Positions 41,126 to 50,577 are shown, numbered from the stretch's first letter. The stretch: DNA of 64,000 bases from Sandarakinorhabdus sp. (GCA_020692215.1 JAIMKW010000002.1:645266-709265); one strand, 5' to 3'. The notes: generated by a model not told the origin, from the letters alone. Program-made: numbers and translations.

Positions 41126-42610
41126 CTATCCGGCGGCGGGCAAGCCCTTCAACCGGGCCATTTCGGCCTTGAACTGCTGCAGATCAGCACCGCCAAGCTG
41201 AGAGCCCACAGCGAACTTCGCCGAACGCGGATCAACCGGCTTGCCATTCTGCCAGACTTCATAATGCAGATGAGGGCCGGTCGACATGCCGGTGGTGCCA
41301 ACCTGGCCGATCACCTGCCCCTGTGTCACCTGCTGGCCTGCCTTCACATTCATCCGGTGGAGGTGGGCATAGCGCGTCCGCATGCCCTTGCCATGGTCGA
41401 TCACGATCAGATTGCCATAGCCGCCGCCCCACCCGGCCTGGGCTACACGGCCAGTGGCCGATGCAATCACCGGGGTGCCAGTTGCAGCGGCAAAATCAAT
41501 CCCCTGGTGCATCCGCGAATAGTTCAGAATCGGGTGGAACCGCATCCCGAAACCCGATGAAAGGCGTGCGCCGTTTACCGGAGTCCGGATGAGACCCTTT
41601 CGGGCGCTCTCGCCATTCTGCCAGTAAAAGGCGCCATCCTTGCCCCAGCGCATGAGCGACACATTGGATCGCCCGTTCACCAGGCCCGCATACAAAAGGC
41701 CACCCAATTCGGTCTCGCCGGTTTCAGCCCGCCTGCGCGCAACCACCATCTCGAACCTGTCGCGCGCACGCACCTCGCGCTGAAAATCCAGCACATAGGA
41801 CATCTGCTTGCGATATTCGGAAATGATATGGCCCGGAACTCCCGCAGCGCGGGCAGACCGCTCCATCGAACTGCCGACAAGGCCGGTCACCCGCAGCGGC
41901 GTGTTGTCGATCCGGATAGGGATCGGCTTTACCCGCAGCTCGCCGTCTGCCCCGCGGCTGGCTTCCACCTTCATGTCGAAAGCGGCCCGGAACGAGAGAA
42001 ACTCCAGCGGCCGCGGAACCGCCTTGCTCTCGCGCCGGCCCAGCACAAGCTCCATGCTGGTCCCCGGTTTGATGCCGCGTGGGTTGGCAACGCCGGCCAA
42101 CTGGCCGTTCAGTGCGCTGATGTCGGCCCGTCCTACCCCGGCCCGCCGCAGTGCGCCCTCCAACCCGCCTGAACCGATGGTCGCGCGAAGCTCGACACGC
42201 GGCCGTTCGGGCGCTTCGGCAAGGCGGCGCGCCATCGGCGTCGGCGGCGCCTGACGGCCCGTGACGCTGCCGCGCGCAAGTGGCGAAATGGCCGAAAGCC
42301 GGCCCTCCTCCACCAGCGCGGGTGCCTTTGAGGCGGGCACGGAACCCGTCAGCGCGGGAAGCTGCAACGCGAGCGCACCCGCCGCGCCGACAAGCGCACC
42401 AAGCGTGGCAACCCCGCGCCACCAGCGCCCGGACCCAATTCTGTCGCCCAGATCGACGACGAGGTCGGTATCGGCAAGATTGGTCGCCGTTCGGGAAAGA
42501 AACGCACCGGCCTGGGCAACGGGAAGGCGCGGTATGGCTATCCCGATCCGCCGCGCAGGCCGCGCAGAAACCGGCCCGGGGGCAAAGACGAGATCGGCAG
42601 CAGTCGCCAT
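41126..42610 (-). CDS. M23 family peptidoglycan peptidase
   Basis: About 494 residues: a basic N-terminus, one membrane anchor (about 70-92, VATLGALVGAAGALALQLP), a linker of OapA/LysM-like beta strands, and a C-terminal LytM/M23 domain with MHQGIDFAAATGTPV (HxxxD zinc ligands) and HLHYEVW (HxH). It cleaves peptidoglycan cross-bridges or acts as a divisome regulator. The frame remains open to 42841; ATG 42610 overlaps an upstream stop as TGATG. The TTAACCAT element at 42934 is upstream. Confidence 0.85.
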   Translation of the reverse strand: MATAADLVFAPGPVSARPARRIGIAIPRLPVAQAGAFLSRTATNLADTDLVVDLGDRIGSGRWWRGVATLGALVGAAGALALQLPALTGSVPASKAPALVEEGRLSAISPLARGSVTGRQAPPTPMARRLAEAPERPRVELRATIGSGGLEGALRRAGVGRADISALNGQLAGVANPRGIKPGTSMELVLGRRESKAVPRPLEFLSFRAAFDMKVEASRGADGELRVKPIPIRIDNTPLRVTGLVGSSMERSARAAGVPGHIISEYRKQMSYVLDFQREVRARDRFEMVVARRRAETGETELGGLLYAGLVNGRSNVSLMRWGKDGAFYWQNGESARKGLIRTPVNGARLSSGFGMRFHPILNYSRMHQGIDFAAATGTPVIASATGRVAQAGWGGGYGNLIVIDHGKGMRTRYAHLHRMNVKAGQQVTQGQVIGQVGTTGMSTGPHLHYEVWQNGKPVDPRSAKFAVGSQLGGADLQQFKAEMARLKGLPAAG

Positions 42611-43246
42611 CAGCGCGCCATCCGCAGACCGGAATAGGCCAGCCGAAGGCCCGCATGCGACCGGCGCAAGCCACCGCAGCCCGGTTGGGCCAAGTGCAGC
42701 ATGGAAATGACTTCGATCATCACCGGTAGAACGACCCCTGCGACCTGAGGTGCAGCCCTGATAAAACCCTTGTTTTGTGCAAGACGATTGCCCTTGCCTG
42801 TTCGGCTCTTTGTGGCCGGATTGGGTAAGTTGTTGGTGCAAAACCCTGAATCAATGGCGCCCACGGGTCAACCTTGCCCTGTTCAGGTCCACTTCCGCCT
42901 GCGACGAACCGCCCCGCCCGAACGGCGAGCCGATTAACCATGCCGTCACCGACCCCGCAGCGGCGCAAACTGTCACAAATCCATCTCTTGCGCCCCGTTT
43001 GGCTGCATGCCACTATATATGGCACCTGATGGCAGGAGACGCGCCAATCTGCACCTTGGGCTCCGATCTGCGCAATGCGGACATGCCGCAGGTGCTGTCT
43101 GTTGGATCGATCGGTGCGTCGGTCAGTTTCAGGGGCCCCCAAGATGCTTGCGCCAGCCCTCAGCAACACCATCTCTGGCAGGCTATGCGTCTCGCTGATC
43201 TCATGGCCGCTCTCCGGTGCGTTGCCACCGGCGTGAACGGCGCCTG
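42611..43246. other. 636-bp divergent intergenic region
   Basis: The stretch separates the leftward M23 gene from the rightward helicase. Frames here (one along 42777-43247 and the M23 frame running on to 42841) show no domain signature. TTAACCAT at 42934-42941 resembles a CtrA half-site. Both genes probably have their promoters here. Confidence 0.45.
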
Positions 43247-45853
43247 ATGGCTGGGTTTGGTGCCCAGCTCACGGCTGTCCTCGGCCCCACCAACACGGGA
43301 AAGACCCATCTCGCGGTCGAGCGCATGTGCGCGCATTCCGGCGGCATGATCGGCTTCCCGCTGCGGCTGCTCGCGCGTGAGGTCTATGATCGTGTTGTCG
43401 CGCTGAAGGGCGCGCCGCAAGTTGCCCTCGTCACCGGCGAGGAGCGGATCGTCCCGCCGGGCGCACGCTATTTCCTGTGCACCGCCGAAAGCATGGTAAC
43501 GGATCGCACCTTTCCTTTCGTCGCGATCGATGAAGGCCAGATGGGCAGCGATCCCGAACGCGGCCATGTCTTCACCAATGCCATGCTGCACTTGCGCGGC
43601 TCGGCGGAAACGATGATCCTCGGGGCAGAAACGCTGCGCCCCGTGCTGCGCCGCCTGCTGCCGGATGCGCACATCGTCACGCGCCCGCGCTTCTCGAGCC
43701 TCAGCTGCGTCGAACCGCGCAAGCTCTCCCGGCTGCCGGCCCGCACAGCGATCGTCGCCTTCACGGCTGAAGATGTCTATGCGCTGGCCGAGGCTCTCCG
43801 GCGGCACAAGGGTGGCGCTGCTGTCGTGATGGGTGGCCTGAGCCCGCGCACCCGCAACGCCCAGGTCGCACTCTACCAGTCGGGCGAAGTCGATTATCTG
43901 GTGGCAACCGACGCCATCGGCATGGGGCTCAACATGGATATTGCCCATGTCGCCTTCGCCTCCCTGTCCAAATTCGATGGCCGCCGCCACCGCCGCCTGC
44001 GGACAGCGGAAATGGCGCAGATCGCAGGCCGCGCCGGCCGGCACCAGCGCGACGGCACCTTCGGCACTGTGCAGCTTGGCCGCGCCGACGAGGGCGGAAG
44101 CCCCGCCTTTACCGAGGCCGAAGTCCGTTCGATCGAGGACCATGGTTTCCCATCGCTGCAAGGCCTGGTGTGGCGCAACGCCCGGCTCGATTTCGCTTCA
44201 CTCCACCGGCTGATGATGAGCCTCGAGGCAGCCCCCTCCTCGCCCGAATTGTGGCGTGGCGACGATGCCATTGATCTTCAGGTGCTGAAGCTGCTGGCCG
44301 GCGAGCCGTGGCTGCTCGAGCGTGCGCAGGGCCGCCCCGCCCTGCAACGGATCTGGGCCGCCTGCGGCCTTCCGGATTATCGCCGCACCGGCGCCGAAGC
44401 CCATTCGCGCCTTGTCGGGCGCATGGTCAGGCACCTGACGGAGGGCAATGGCAACCTCCCGCCCGAATGGATCCGCTCCGAACTCGCCGTGCTAGACAAT
44501 GTGGCAGGCGATATCGCCACCCTGTCCGACCGGATCGCCGCTGCCCGCACATGGACCTATGTGTCGCACCGCTCCGATTGGCTGGAAGATGCGCCCGGCT
44601 GGGCAGACCGTGCGCGCCTGGTGGAAGACAAGCTGTCCGACGCCCTGCACCAGCGGCTGACCCAGCGCTTTGTCGACCGCCGCACCGCAGTTCTGCTGAA
44701 GGATCTCAAGCTCCGCGATCCTGATCTGCGCGTCGAAGTCGATCCTGATGGTGCTGTCATTGTCGACGGCGCCATCATCGGCACGCTCACAGGCTTTGCC
44801 TTCCTGCCAGATCCAGCCGCCCGTGCTGGCGAAAAGAAGCTGCTGCTCGCCGCTGCAGAACGCCGCCTGTCGAGCGAATTGCGCGCGCGCGCCGCCGCGC
44901 TTGCAGCGTCACTCGATGGCGATTTCGCGCTCGCATTCGAAGGCGGAATGCCGCCCCGCCTCACGTGGAAAGGCAATCGCGTGGCCGCACTCCGGCGCGG
45001 CAAGGATGCGCTGAACCCGCGAATCGAACTCGATCGCAGTCTCGATTCGCTCGATCAGAAGGCCCGTGTCGCCGTTCTGGATCGGCTGCAGGCCTGGGTG
45101 GATATCACCAAGGGCCGCCACCTCAGCGCCCTCACCCGGCTCGAAGCCCTGAAAACGGGCCTTTCCCCCGCAGCGCGCGGCATTGTCGTGCAACTCACCG
45201 AGACCATGGGATCCCTGCCACGCGCCAGCATCGCCTCGCTCATTGGCAGCCTGACGCGCGATGATCGCCGCGCGCTCGCCAAAGCAGGCGTCCGGCTCGG
45301 CGTCGTCCATGTCTATGCCGCAGATGCCCTTCGGCCCGAAGCGACGCGCTGGCGCCTTGCTCTCTGGGGGGTTTCCAACGGCGGCGCGGCCATGCCCCAG
45401 CCGCCCCGCCCCGGCCTCACTTCGCTGCGCGTCGATCCTGCGGCGCCACCCGGCTTTTACGCCGTCGCCGGTTTCTGGGCGCTCGGCGATTTCGCGATTC
45501 GGGTGGATATGGCCGACCGCACTGCTCGATCCGTCCACGCCCAGCGACTGCAGGAAAAGGCCGGGTCGGGCGCGATCCAGCCAGATCCTGCCCTGATGAC
45601 GAGCCTTGGCCTCGGCGCGCCCGAGTTCGCCGCCCTGATGCAGGCGCTCGGCTTCCGCAGCGGTCAGGGCAAGGGCTTCGCCTTTGCCCCTGGCCGCAAC
45701 CCGGCTGATCGGCAGCGGCAACGCAAAAAGCCCGGCAGGCAGAAAGGCAGTTCGGTGGTGTCGCAGCGAACCGACGCAGCGCTCCCGTTCGCCAATCTTG
45801 GCGTAATGCTGGCGAAAAGGGCCGATACCGGCAAGGGGCCGGGCAATGGCTGA
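43247..45853 (+). CDS. SUV3-like ATP-dependent RNA helicase
   Basis: An 868-residue protein. The helicase core has motif I LGPTNTGKTHLAVERM, the DEGQ variant in FVAIDEGQMGSD (Suv3 family), motif IV VVMGGLSPRTRNAQV, V ATDAIGMGLNMD and VI AQIAGRAGRHQRDG. The C-half (450-750) is an extended basic region with no named domain. Suv3-type enzymes unwind RNA duplexes for degradosome work in mitochondria; alphaproteobacterial forms are little studied. ATG 43247 starts MAGFGAQLTAVLG. Confidence 0.88.
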   Translation: MAGFGAQLTAVLGPTNTGKTHLAVERMCAHSGGMIGFPLRLLAREVYDRVVALKGAPQVALVTGEERIVPPGARYFLCTAESMVTDRTFPFVAIDEGQMGSDPERGHVFTNAMLHLRGSAETMILGAETLRPVLRRLLPDAHIVTRPRFSSLSCVEPRKLSRLPARTAIVAFTAEDVYALAEALRRHKGGAAVVMGGLSPRTRNAQVALYQSGEVDYLVATDAIGMGLNMDIAHVAFASLSKFDGRRHRRLRTAEMAQIAGRAGRHQRDGTFGTVQLGRADEGGSPAFTEAEVRSIEDHGFPSLQGLVWRNARLDFASLHRLMMSLEAAPSSPELWRGDDAIDLQVLKLLAGEPWLLERAQGRPALQRIWAACGLPDYRRTGAEAHSRLVGRMVRHLTEGNGNLPPEWIRSELAVLDNVAGDIATLSDRIAAARTWTYVSHRSDWLEDAPGWADRARLVEDKLSDALHQRLTQRFVDRRTAVLLKDLKLRDPDLRVEVDPDGAVIVDGAIIGTLTGFAFLPDPAARAGEKKLLLAAAERRLSSELRARAAALAASLDGDFALAFEGGMPPRLTWKGNRVAALRRGKDALNPRIELDRSLDSLDQKARVAVLDRLQAWVDITKGRHLSALTRLEALKTGLSPAARGIVVQLTETMGSLPRASIASLIGSLTRDDRRALAKAGVRLGVVHVYAADALRPEATRWRLALWGVSNGGAAMPQPPRPGLTSLRVDPAAPPGFYAVAGFWALGDFAIRVDMADRTARSVHAQRLQEKAGSGAIQPDPALMTSLGLGAPEFAALMQALGFRSGQGKGFAFAPGRNPADRQRQRKKPGRQKGSSVVSQRTDAALPFANLGVMLAKRADTGKGPGNG

Positions 45854-45917
45854 ATCACTTTGCGAAAGACCACGGCTCTGGTGAAAAGGAGAATTGCTCT
45901 TGGTGCATGAACGGGGA

Positions 45918-46229
45918 ATGCGGATCGATAAATGGCTGTGGTTCTCGAGGCTTTCGGGAAGCCGCAGCGAAGCCCAGGCGCTCTGCGAAAGCCGGCGTCT
46001 CAGACTGGATGGCAGGGTTATCGAGCGCAGTTGCGCCACGGTCAGGCCCGGCTCGGTTCTCTCCTTCCCCCGCGGGGATCATGTGGTGGCAGTCCGGGTC
46101 AATTCCCTGGCCGAAAGGCGCGGCCCCTCATCCGAAGCGCGGATGCTCTACACGCCGCTGCTTCCGTCTCCGGCCCGCTCCCCCGCCTATGCCGCTGAAG
46201 CGGGCCGCGAGGCGATGCAGCCAGCCTGA
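45918..46229 (+). CDS. S4-domain RNA-binding protein (HslR/Hsp15-like)
   Basis: A 103-residue protein. Residues 1-60 are an S4 domain (MRIDKWLWFSRL...SRSEAQALCESRRLRLDG). Hsp15 binds stalled 50S subunits that carry free nascent chains; the alphaproteobacterial form is only similar. GTG at 45903 is an alternative start, but the ATG 45918 gives the usual MRIDKWLW. Next to the Suv3 helicase, 64 bp on, as in several related genomes. Confidence 0.85.
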   Translation: MRIDKWLWFSRLSGSRSEAQALCESRRLRLDGRVIERSCATVRPGSVLSFPRGDHVVAVRVNSLAERRGPSSEARMLYTPLLPSPARSPAYAAEAGREAMQPA

Positions 46230-46349
46230 AAACGGCCCCAATGCCTCCCGGAAAGAGGGGCTTTGCCGTCGCACAGCCACGCTGCCATTGACGCTTCGCC
46301 CGTACCCGCGCTAGCGCACGAAACGGAACATAGCACACAGGGGTAACCA

Positions 46350-46688
46350 ATGGCCTACGTCGTCACCGAAGCATGCATCAAGTGCAAGTATATGGATTGC
46401 GTGGAGGTGTGCCCCGTCGATTGCTTCTATGAGGGCGAGGCCATGCTCGTCATCAACCCCAATGAGTGCATCGATTGTGGCGTTTGCGAGCCCGAGTGCC
46501 CCGCCGAAGCCATCGTTCCCGATACAGAGCCCAACCTTGATCAGTGGGTCGAACTGAACGCCAAATACAGCGCCGAATGGCCGAACATCACCGTGAAGGG
46601 CGAAACGCCCGCTGACGCGGACGAGTGGAAGGGCAAGGACGGCAAGTTCGACAAATATTTCACGCCGGAGCCCGGCGAAGGCAGTTGA
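46350..46688 (+). CDS. fdxA: 7Fe ferredoxin FdxA
   Basis: A 112-residue ferredoxin of the FdxA type. It carries one [3Fe-4S] (C9, C17 and C50) and one [4Fe-4S] cluster (C21, C40, C43 and C46) within [20 protein letters not shown] and [14 protein letters not shown]. The C-terminal extension after residue 60 is typical of the alphaproteobacterial form. It has its own short upstream gap of 120 bp. Confidence 0.95.
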   Translation: MAYVVTEACIKCKYMDCVEVCPVDCFYEGEAMLVINPNECIDCGVCEPECPAEAIVPDTEPNLDQWVELNAKYSAEWPNITVKGETPADADEWKGKDGKFDKYFTPEPGEGS

Positions 46689-46796
46689 ATTTCGGATCAG
46701 CAAACCAGACTTTCGCCGGACAGGGCACATGGTGATTTCGCATGCCTAACCACCTGCTTGCCAGCTGAAAACTGGGTGACCTGATCTCGCAATGCC

Positions 46797-47366
46797 GTTC
46801 AGGCTTCTGCGCGACGCAACATTTTGCGCGCTGGCACCATCATCCCGGCAGCCCTTGTCACCGGAATCCAGTCGGATCTCCCGGGCCTCGTGATCGCGCA
46901 GGTCACGGAACCCGTTCGCGACAGCCTCACCGGCTCCCATGTCCTGATACCATAAGGCGCCCGTCTTATCGGCGCCTACGACAGCCAACTGACAGCCGGC
47001 CAGACCCGCCTGCTTCTTGCCTGGACCCGCCTCCTGCTGCCTGATGGGCGCTCCATCGAGCTCAATCGCATGCCCGCCGCTGACGCAACCGGGCAGGCTG
47101 GCCTGAGCGACAAGGTCGACAATCACTGGGGAAGCACGGCGAAGGCAGCGCTGATTTCCACCGTCCTCAGCATCGGGGCGCAATCCGGCTTTGCAGGCAA
47201 TGAAAGCGACATCGCCCGCGCCCTGCGCGATGGCGCGTCGGACAGCATCAGTCGCACAGGCCGGCAGATCGTCGATTGCGAACTGGCCAGAAGGCCAACC
47301 ATCACCATCCGTCCGGGCATGCCAATTATGGCGCTGCTGACCGAGGATTTGACCTTCAACTCGTAG
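46797..47366 (+). pseudogene. trbI: trbI/virB10-like conjugative transfer gene remnant
   Basis: The reading frame starts without a start codon and gives NILRAGTIIPAALVTGI, DLPGLVIAQVTEPVRDSLTG, then LLP-like HVLIP, a TAA in place of the usual Gln codon, and on with GARLIGAYDSQLTAGQ, LLAWTRLLLPDGRSIELN, NHWGSTAKAALISTVL and RPTITIRPGMPIMALL before a TAG. This matches the C-terminal VirB10/TrbI fold of a type IV conjugation system. Both the missing N-terminal half and the internal stop show it is dead. It signals an old ICE or plasmid integration next to the tRNA-Gly fragment. Confidence 0.85.
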
Positions 47367-47535
47367 TGCCGTCGACACGACGTTGGTCAGCGACAATCAG
47401 GATTCGGTCAGAAATTTGGGGCGAGAGCCAGTTGATTGGGCATCGGCCAAGCCTGAAACTACGCCAGGCTACGCTCCCAACGCGATACTTTGGCGTTACG
47501 CGGCAGACGTAAGCGACGAAAGTAACCGGCGAGAG

Positions 47536-47584
47536 CTCCAGTCGTTCTGACCATCTTATTGAAAAGATGAAAGAACGACTGGAG
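47536..47584. repeat. 13-bp inverted repeat hairpin at the tRNA 3' end
   Basis: CTCCAGTCGTTCT (47536-47548) pairs perfectly with AGAACGACTGGAG (47572-47584); inside it CATCTT pairs with AAGATG (52-57 and 64-69). The right arm includes the CCA end of the tRNA fragment. It could end a tRNA transcript or be part of the att site. Confidence 0.7.
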
Positions 47585-47625
47585 CGGGCGAAGGGATTCG
47601 AACCCTCGACTTCAACCTTGGCAAG
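47580..47625 (-). tRNA. 3' fragment of tRNA-Gly(GCC), probable integration scar
   Basis: On the minus strand the 46 nt run from the TTGCCAA anticodon loop through GGTTG, the T arm GAGGGTTCGAATCCCTT, the CGCCCGC acceptor strand and TCCA. The anticodon is GCC (Gly). The 5' half does not fold: there is no GCGGGCG strand to pair with CGCCCGC, and the 5' side of the anticodon stem is missing. Integrases commonly use the 3' end of tRNA-Gly, leaving exactly such a fragment. Confidence 0.8.
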
Positions 47626-47970
47626 ACATTGCTAGGGGTCGTCGATCCTACGCTAGGCTACGCCACAATCTCCCTTTCTTATATTGGACAAGATGTTAGC
47701 CTACGGCATGCTACGCTGCTGCACGCTAGGGCTTTCTCCCATTTGCTTCCTATGTGCTTCCGTACCGGAACTGTATCATCGTAAAGCCGAGCCGCATTTG
47801 TGGAGCACGCCAGCGTCCCATGCATGCCGTGATACGAACGGCGTGAGTCAGGATGTAGCCGAAATCTTGGCTTGGCGCGCCACTATCCGCCGGCCCAGGT
47901 CGGAACGTTCTTTCGTCTGCACTGCTCTCGATCGATAGTGGCGGCGGTGAACTGAACGAAGGGATCGGAA

Positions 47971-48672
47971 ATGATGAGAACGCGCCTCGCCAAGAAGGCG
48001 GCATTGTCGGCATTGCTGCTGGCACTCCCCATTTCCGCCGCTTTCGCCAAGCCGGATCAGCAGCCATGGGATGGCCTGACCGAAGTCAATTCGCCTCGAA
48101 TGGACGCAGTCTATCTGCTGCCGGGTGCGGATTTCCGCAGCTATACCAAGGTGATGCTGGACCAGCCGGGAGTCGCGTTTCGCAAGGACTGGATGCGGAG
48201 CATGAACCAAGGGATGGGGCTCCGCGTGACAGAGGCGGAAGCGAAGGATATCCTTGCGGCCGTGCAGAGCAATACGTCAGATATCTTTTCCAATGCGTTC
48301 ACCAAGGCAGGCTATACGGTCGTGACAGAGCCTGCAGCCGATGTGCTGCGCGTGAGCAGTGGCGTCGTGAACCTCTATGTGAACGCCCCTGATACACAGT
48401 CGTCTGCGTTTTCCCGAACCTTTACTGCCAATGCTGGCGAGGCGACCTTGGTTCTGGAATTGCGGGACTCCCTGACCAATGCTCTGCTGGGACGGGTGAT
48501 CGACAGGCGCGAAACCCAAGGGATGGGCGGGCCAAGCAACCGGGTCACCAATGAGGCCGAGTATCGTCAGCTTGCCGGCCATTGGGCCAAGATCAGCGTC
48601 AAAGGCCTGGATTCCCTGAAAGCCATATCGCCCGTGCCAGATCCTTTGACTCCTGGGCAGAAGCTGAATTGA
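47971..48672 (+). CDS. DUF3313 family exported protein
   Basis: A 233-residue protein with a signal peptide (residues 1-26, LLLALPISAAFA). The DUF3313 signature is clear: WDGLTEV, the Asp-Tyr PGADF...Y...VMLDQP, AFRKDW and a C-terminal NEAEYRQLAGHWAKISV. Function unknown; members are often lipoproteins, but no lipobox Cys is present. It is the first gene on the right side of the tRNA scar, followed by the OprB-like porin 31 bp on. Confidence 0.82.
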   Translation: MMRTRLAKKAALSALLLALPISAAFAKPDQQPWDGLTEVNSPRMDAVYLLPGADFRSYTKVMLDQPGVAFRKDWMRSMNQGMGLRVTEAEAKDILAAVQSNTSDIFSNAFTKAGYTVVTEPAADVLRVSSGVVNLYVNAPDTQSSAFSRTFTANAGEATLVLELRDSLTNALLGRVIDRRETQGMGGPSNRVTNEAEYRQLAGHWAKISVKGLDSLKAISPVPDPLTPGQKLN

Positions 48673-48703
48673 GCCAAGCCGCCGTTCATCCGCAGATACA
48701 GTA

Positions 48704-49876
48704 ATGCGGGGGGCAGCGTTCGCGAGCATCACCTTCCTTTTGGCATGGCCCGGCCACGCACAAACAAGCGAAGTTCTGGCCACACGCGGTGAGTGGACCC
48801 AGATTGTTTCGGCTGCTGTAGCCGGTCTCGGGGACAGGGCGCCGCGCTATGGCGGGCGTATTGATGGCTTCATGCAGATCGATGGTGAAAAGGCCGGGCT
48901 GTGGAAGGGCGTTTCGTTCGAACTCCATGGTGAGTTCGTCTATGGAAAGAATGTCAATCGCGTTGGCTCCTTACTGTTGCTTCCGGTCAACACGGCACTG
49001 AACTTTCCCCGGAGCAATTCGGAAGCCGCCGATGTCTCCTTTTCGGTCGTGCAGAAGATCGGACGCGCCAGAATACAGGCAGGCAAGATAAACCTCCTGG
49101 AGCAGAGCACGGCAATTCCCGTTGTGGGCGGTGGCGGCAAGGATGGGTTTCAGCATATCGGACTCGCGTCGCCGCCCGCGCTTCTGGCCTCGCCCAAGGT
49201 GTTTGGCGCCCTGCTCTCAGCACCGGCAGGTCGATTGCGGCTGGGACTCGGCATATGGACACCGGAAGACTGGACTCAGCGCTACGTGCCCGACGGTCTG
49301 TTCGAAAACGGCGTAAATGCGATGTTTGTGGCAACGCTCCCGGCGAAGATCGGCGGGCAGCAGGGCTTCCATACTCTGAGCCTGTTCCTGACCAGCCGCA
49401 AATCGAAGCTGGGCGAATCCTTTCCCGATCTCCGGCCCCCACCGGGGCTTGAGGGCGTAGCGACGCCGGCGGCCGGTGGAGCGCATGTGAAATATACTGT
49501 GCAACAGTTTCTGTGGCGGGACCCGGCAAACCCCAAAAGGAGCTGGGGCTTCTTCGGCCATTTCGGGGCTTCGCGGGGCACGCCGGATATTCTCGGCTGG
49601 AGTATGACGGCTGGATTCACCGGGTCAGGGCCAATCGCCACACGGCCGGATGACAGGCTCGGGATCGGATATTTCCGCTTTTCGCTGACACCACGGGTCG
49701 AAAATGCGCTGACAGAAATACTGCCCGTGCGCGATGAACAGGGTGCCGAACTTTATTATACGGCACAAGTTAGCCCGCATCTGCGGCTGACAGCGAATGC
49801 CCAGCTCGTAGACCCTGTCATCAAGGAGGCACCACCCGCTGCTTTCGTCGGATTGCGTGCGAAGGTCGACTTTTAA
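48704..49876 (+). CDS. OprB-like carbohydrate-selective porin
   Basis: A 390-residue outer-membrane beta-barrel with a signal peptide (1-19, ending GHA). The C-terminal third has WGFFGHFGASRG, GFTGSGPIATRPDDRLGIGYF, GAELYYTAQVSPHLRLTANAQLVDP and LRAKVDF, all typical of OprB. The protein ends in Phe, as outer-membrane barrels do. It overlaps the convergent barrel gene by 4 bp at the stops. Substrate is unknown. Confidence 0.8.
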   Translation: MRGAAFASITFLLAWPGHAQTSEVLATRGEWTQIVSAAVAGLGDRAPRYGGRIDGFMQIDGEKAGLWKGVSFELHGEFVYGKNVNRVGSLLLLPVNTALNFPRSNSEAADVSFSVVQKIGRARIQAGKINLLEQSTAIPVVGGGGKDGFQHIGLASPPALLASPKVFGALLSAPAGRLRLGLGIWTPEDWTQRYVPDGLFENGVNAMFVATLPAKIGGQQGFHTLSLFLTSRKSKLGESFPDLRPPPGLEGVATPAAGGAHVKYTVQQFLWRDPANPKRSWGFFGHFGASRGTPDILGWSMTAGFTGSGPIATRPDDRLGIGYFRFSLTPRVENALTEILPVRDEQGAELYYTAQVSPHLRLTANAQLVDPVIKEAPPAAFVGLRAKVDF

Positions 49877-50577
49877 AAGCGGAATGAAACTCCCAGTATC
49901 GGCCCGGTTGTAAGGACATCGTAGGCAAATCGCTGGACGCCGGTACCGGTTTCATAGTCCATGTAAACGAACTGATAGCCGGCATCGATCGTGATGCCGG
50001 AGCCGACCTTGAAGTTCAGCATGGGGCGCACCTGGATGGCGATGTCGGAGCCGACACCGAAGCCACCGACATTCGCGAGCAGCCCGAAGCTGGTCCCACT
50101 GCTGATCGGTCCATTGAATCGGAAACCGACAATGGGGTCTACCCAGTCCTTTTTGCGTTCATTCCCGTCTATGGCGCTGATGTCGGATGAAAGGCTCAAC
50201 TTAATGCTGTTGTAGCGGATGCCGGCCACCAGCTCGAAATAGTCGGCGACGCGGTAGAAAAGCATGGGCTGAATAGCCGTCTGCGCCACATTGGCGCTCA
50301 CTCGGGCATCGTCGGGATTGGCGTCGAGGTTCATGTAGTTCACGTCGACCCCGAAGGCGAAATTGCCCTTCACCGCCTCGACATAGCCCAGAAACCCGAA
50401 GTTCAGATTCTCGACGACGTTTCGCGCGCCCACATCGACGTTGGCGTCGATGCCTGCGACAGCGGCCTTGCCGTCCATGCTGGGCAGCATGAGATAGGGC
50501 TGTACCAGAAAGCTCCAGTCCTCAGCATGGGCCGGGGCTGACGCGAGGATAAGGGCGGTTATGGAGAGGATCCGCAT
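49873..50577 (-). CDS. Outer-membrane beta-barrel protein
   Basis: A 234-residue protein with a signal peptide (1-18, ending AHA). Alternating polar and aromatic beta-strands run to a C-terminal FRF, the outer-membrane assembly signal. It has the WSFLVQPYLMLPSMDG start seen in OMP_b-brl-type family members. No enzymatic residues are seen. Convergent with the OprB-like gene. Confidence 0.7.
   Translation of the reverse strand: MRILSITALILASAPAHAEDWSFLVQPYLMLPSMDGKAAVAGIDANVDVGARNVVENLNFGFLGYVEAVKGNFAFGVDVNYMNLDANPDDARVSANVAQTAIQPMLFYRVADYFELVAGIRYNSIKLSLSSDISAIDGNERKKDWVDPIVGFRFNGPISSGTSFGLLANVGGFGVGSDIAIQVRPMLNFKVGSGITIDAGYQFVYMDYETGTGVQRFAYDVLTTGPILGVSFRF

Larger units (their letters stand above)
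47459..47717. repeat. Three 16-bp direct repeats, possible integrase arm sites
   Basis: Copies at 47459-47474 (CTACGCCAGGCTACGC), 47648-47663 (CTACGCTAGGCTACGC) and 47701-47716 (CTACGGCATGCTACGC) share CTACGNNANGCTACGC. They flank the tRNA-Gly fragment on both sides. Short directly repeated arm-type sites on both sides of a core are usual in attP regions of tyrosine integrases. Confidence 0.6.

Noticed and set aside
43160..44161. Minus-strand frame at the helicase start
   Set aside because: Antisense of helicase motifs I and II.
47580..47663. Complete tRNA-Gly with an odd 5' half
   Set aside because: The sequence before the anticodon loop cannot form the acceptor or D stems, and would be about 10 nt too long.
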